Below, one piece after another: positions 63,122 to 64,000 of a stretch of DNA of 64,000 nt (position 1 is the stretch's first letter; each line of letters starts with the position of its first letter). The position numbers and the translations under genes were made by a program. Below the pieces are notes generated by a model. That model was not told the DNA's origin, did no database searches, and saw nothing but the letters and a program-made list of their open reading frames with translations. Source of the DNA: Sinorhizobium garamanticum (lineage in GTDB: Bacteria; Pseudomonadota; Alphaproteobacteria; Rhizobiales; Rhizobiaceae); assembly GCF_029892065.1 (NCBI RefSeq), contig NZ_CP120373.1, positions 3,355,001 to 3,419,000 of the forward strand, read 5' to 3'.

Positions 63122-63749
63122 TGGCGCGCCTCATCTCGAAGAATTGCGCGCATCCATTACCGCATGCCGCATCTGTCGCGACAGTCCGGCGCGCGGCGAG
63201 GAACATGCGTTGCCGCACGAGCCGCGGCCCGTGGCGGTTATTTCGGATTCGGCGCGGATATTGATCGCGGGCCAGGCGCCCGGTCTGCGCGTGCATGAGA
63301 GCGGACTGCCCTTCAACGATGCTTCGGGCGATCGGCTGCGCCAGTGGCTCGCCGTCGACCGACCGACATTTTATGACGCGAAGAAGTTCGCGATCGTCCC
63401 CATGGGGTTCTGCTTCCCGGGCTACGACCGACACGGCAGCGACCTCCCGCCGCGGCGCGAGTGCGCGCCGCTCTGGCGGCAGAGGGTGATGGACGCCATG
63501 CCCCAGATCGAGCTCGTGCTCGCGATCGGCCACTACGCACAGCGCTGGCATCTCGGGCCCGATTGTCCGGCTTCGATGACGGAAACCGTGCAGAACTGGC
63601 AGCGATACGTCATGCGCAACACCCGCCCTGCCGTCTTGCCGCTGCCGCATCCAAGCTGGCGCAACACCGCCTGGCTAAGGAAGAATCCCTGGTTTGAAAC
63701 GGACATGCTGCCGTATCTGCGTGCCCGGGTCGCTCGCTTGATTTCGTGA
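63111..63749 (+). CDS. Uracil-DNA glycosylase superfamily protein
   Basis: 212 residues. ILIAGQAPGLRVHESGLPFNDASGDRLRQWLAV is the GQAPG motif with the substrate loop, FAIVPMGFCFPGY and LVLAIGHYAQRW follow, and LPLPHPSWRNTAWLRKNPWFE is the HPS-type second motif. This arrangement resembles UDG-like proteins of the SMUG2/UdgX relatives, but the subgroup is unclear. Cys pairs CRICRD and CFPGY could suggest a metal site; a full four-Cys Fe-S set was not seen. It overlaps the SNase gene and may be co-transcribed with it. Confidence 0.82.
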   Translation: MTDSGAPHLEELRASITACRICRDSPARGEEHALPHEPRPVAVISDSARILIAGQAPGLRVHESGLPFNDASGDRLRQWLAVDRPTFYDAKKFAIVPMGFCFPGYDRHGSDLPPRRECAPLWRQRVMDAMPQIELVLAIGHYAQRWHLGPDCPASMTETVQNWQRYVMRNTRPAVLPLPHPSWRNTAWLRKNPWFETDMLPYLRARVARLIS

Positions 63750-63775
63750 AACAATTTTCTTTATCTTCACGAAAT
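63741..63775. promoter_or_regulatory. Inverted repeat before the Lrp-type gene
   Basis: ATTTCGTGAA (63741-63750) and TTCACGAAAT (63766-63775) are perfect inverted repeats around a 15-base spacer. The left arm overlaps the UDG-family stop. It could be an autoregulatory Lrp operator or a weak terminator. Confidence 0.45.
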
Positions 63776-63813
63776 TCACGCTATGAAGGGAAAAATATTC
63801 GAGAGGACTTTTC

Positions 63814-64000
63814 ATGGATCGTCTAGACCGCAAGATCCTGCGCCTTTTGCAGGAAGACTCGACTCTGGCCGTCGCTGACCTCGCCAAGAAGGTCGGTCTT
63901 TCGACCACGCCTTGCTGGCGGCGTATCCAGAAAATGGAAGAGGACGGCGTGATCCGCCGCCGGGTGGCGTTGCTCGATCCGGTGAAGATCAACACCAAGG
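63814..64000 (+). CDS. Lrp/AsnC family regulator (5' part, cut by the window end)
   Basis: 62 codons are visible from the ATG at 63814, preceded by GAGAGGA; there is no stop before the edge. MDRLDRKILRLLQEDSTLAVADLAKKVGLSTTPCWRRIQKMEEDGVIRRRVALLDP is the standard N-terminal helix-turn-helix of Lrp/AsnC regulators, in which the ligand-binding RAM domain would follow. The family senses amino acids. It probably controls its own gene through the inverted repeat upstream. Confidence 0.93.
   Translation, partial: MDRLDRKILRLLQEDSTLAVADLAKKVGLSTTPCWRRIQKMEEDGVIRRRVALLDPVKINTK

Overview
The window looks like a chromosomal segment of a fast-growing rhizobium, most likely Sinorhizobium/Ensifer. The base composition is high in GC and the genes have typical alphaproteobacterial start regions. 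At least six copies or remnants of a two-palindrome intergenic repeat resembling RIME1 (Rhizobium-specific intergenic mosaic element) lie between genes. The gene content (gnd, a Zur-controlled znuA/znuCB-zur locus, bigR-blh sulfide detoxification, cobS/cobT, a TakP-type TRAP system, DUF982) fits that group. No rRNA, tRNA or CRISPR array was seen.

Layout. 1-9 kb: a truncated SARP-type regulator on the minus strand with no stop inside the window, a GNAT acetyltransferase, a 28-residue membrane peptide, VOC and SRPBCC proteins, an AraC regulator, gnd, and three small enzymes or hypothetical proteins. 7.6-20.2 kb: a LacI regulator divergent from a CUT1 sugar ABC operon, followed by a GH2 beta-mannosidase-like enzyme, a D-lyxose/D-mannose isomerase-like cupin, a TIM-barrel isomerase, a Gfo/Idh/MocA dehydrogenase and an aldo/keto reductase. 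Together they look like a mannoside uptake and catabolism unit. 20.4-24.4 kb: a TRAP 2-oxoacid transporter whose binding protein is convergent with its membrane subunits. 24.9-27 kb: a GH43 glycosidase and an RcnB-like secreted protein. 27.4-32.3 kb: a zinc-limitation locus (COG0523 GTPase, ZnuA, ZnuC, ZnuB, Zur) with palindromic Zur-type boxes.

32.3-40.8 kb: gamma-carbonic anhydrase, FAH-family hydrolase, DUF982, DUF4174, dusA, a cold-shock protein, a DnaJ-domain protein, a Gly-rich repeat protein, and a decayed partial second copy of the DnaJ-domain gene. 40.8-42.6 kb: a visibly AT-richer insert carrying an AvcD-type anti-phage deoxycytidylate deaminase and a divergent 60-residue ORF, ending 6 bp from the 3' end of uvrB. 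42.6-51.7 kb: uvrB (with a rhizobial palindromic repeat translated inside it), small membrane proteins, an acyl-CoA thioesterase, a Cache-domain chemoreceptor, a three-Kazal-domain lipoprotein and an extensin-like lipoprotein. 52-55.2 kb: sulfur transport and detoxification (TauE, Blh, BigR, split YeeE). 55.4-64 kb: an ABC-2 exporter, retropepsin-like protease, DUF1289, cobS and cobT, dgkA, a PdhS/PleC-like histidine kinase, an SNase-like protein, a UDG-family protein and the start of an Lrp/AsnC regulator.

The most interesting items are the AvcD-like defence locus with its divergent small ORF, a MITE-like insertion that splits a RIME palindrome with a 6-bp target duplication, and the repeat element translated inside uvrB. 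Function assignments rest on motif recognition in the translated sequence, not on database searches.
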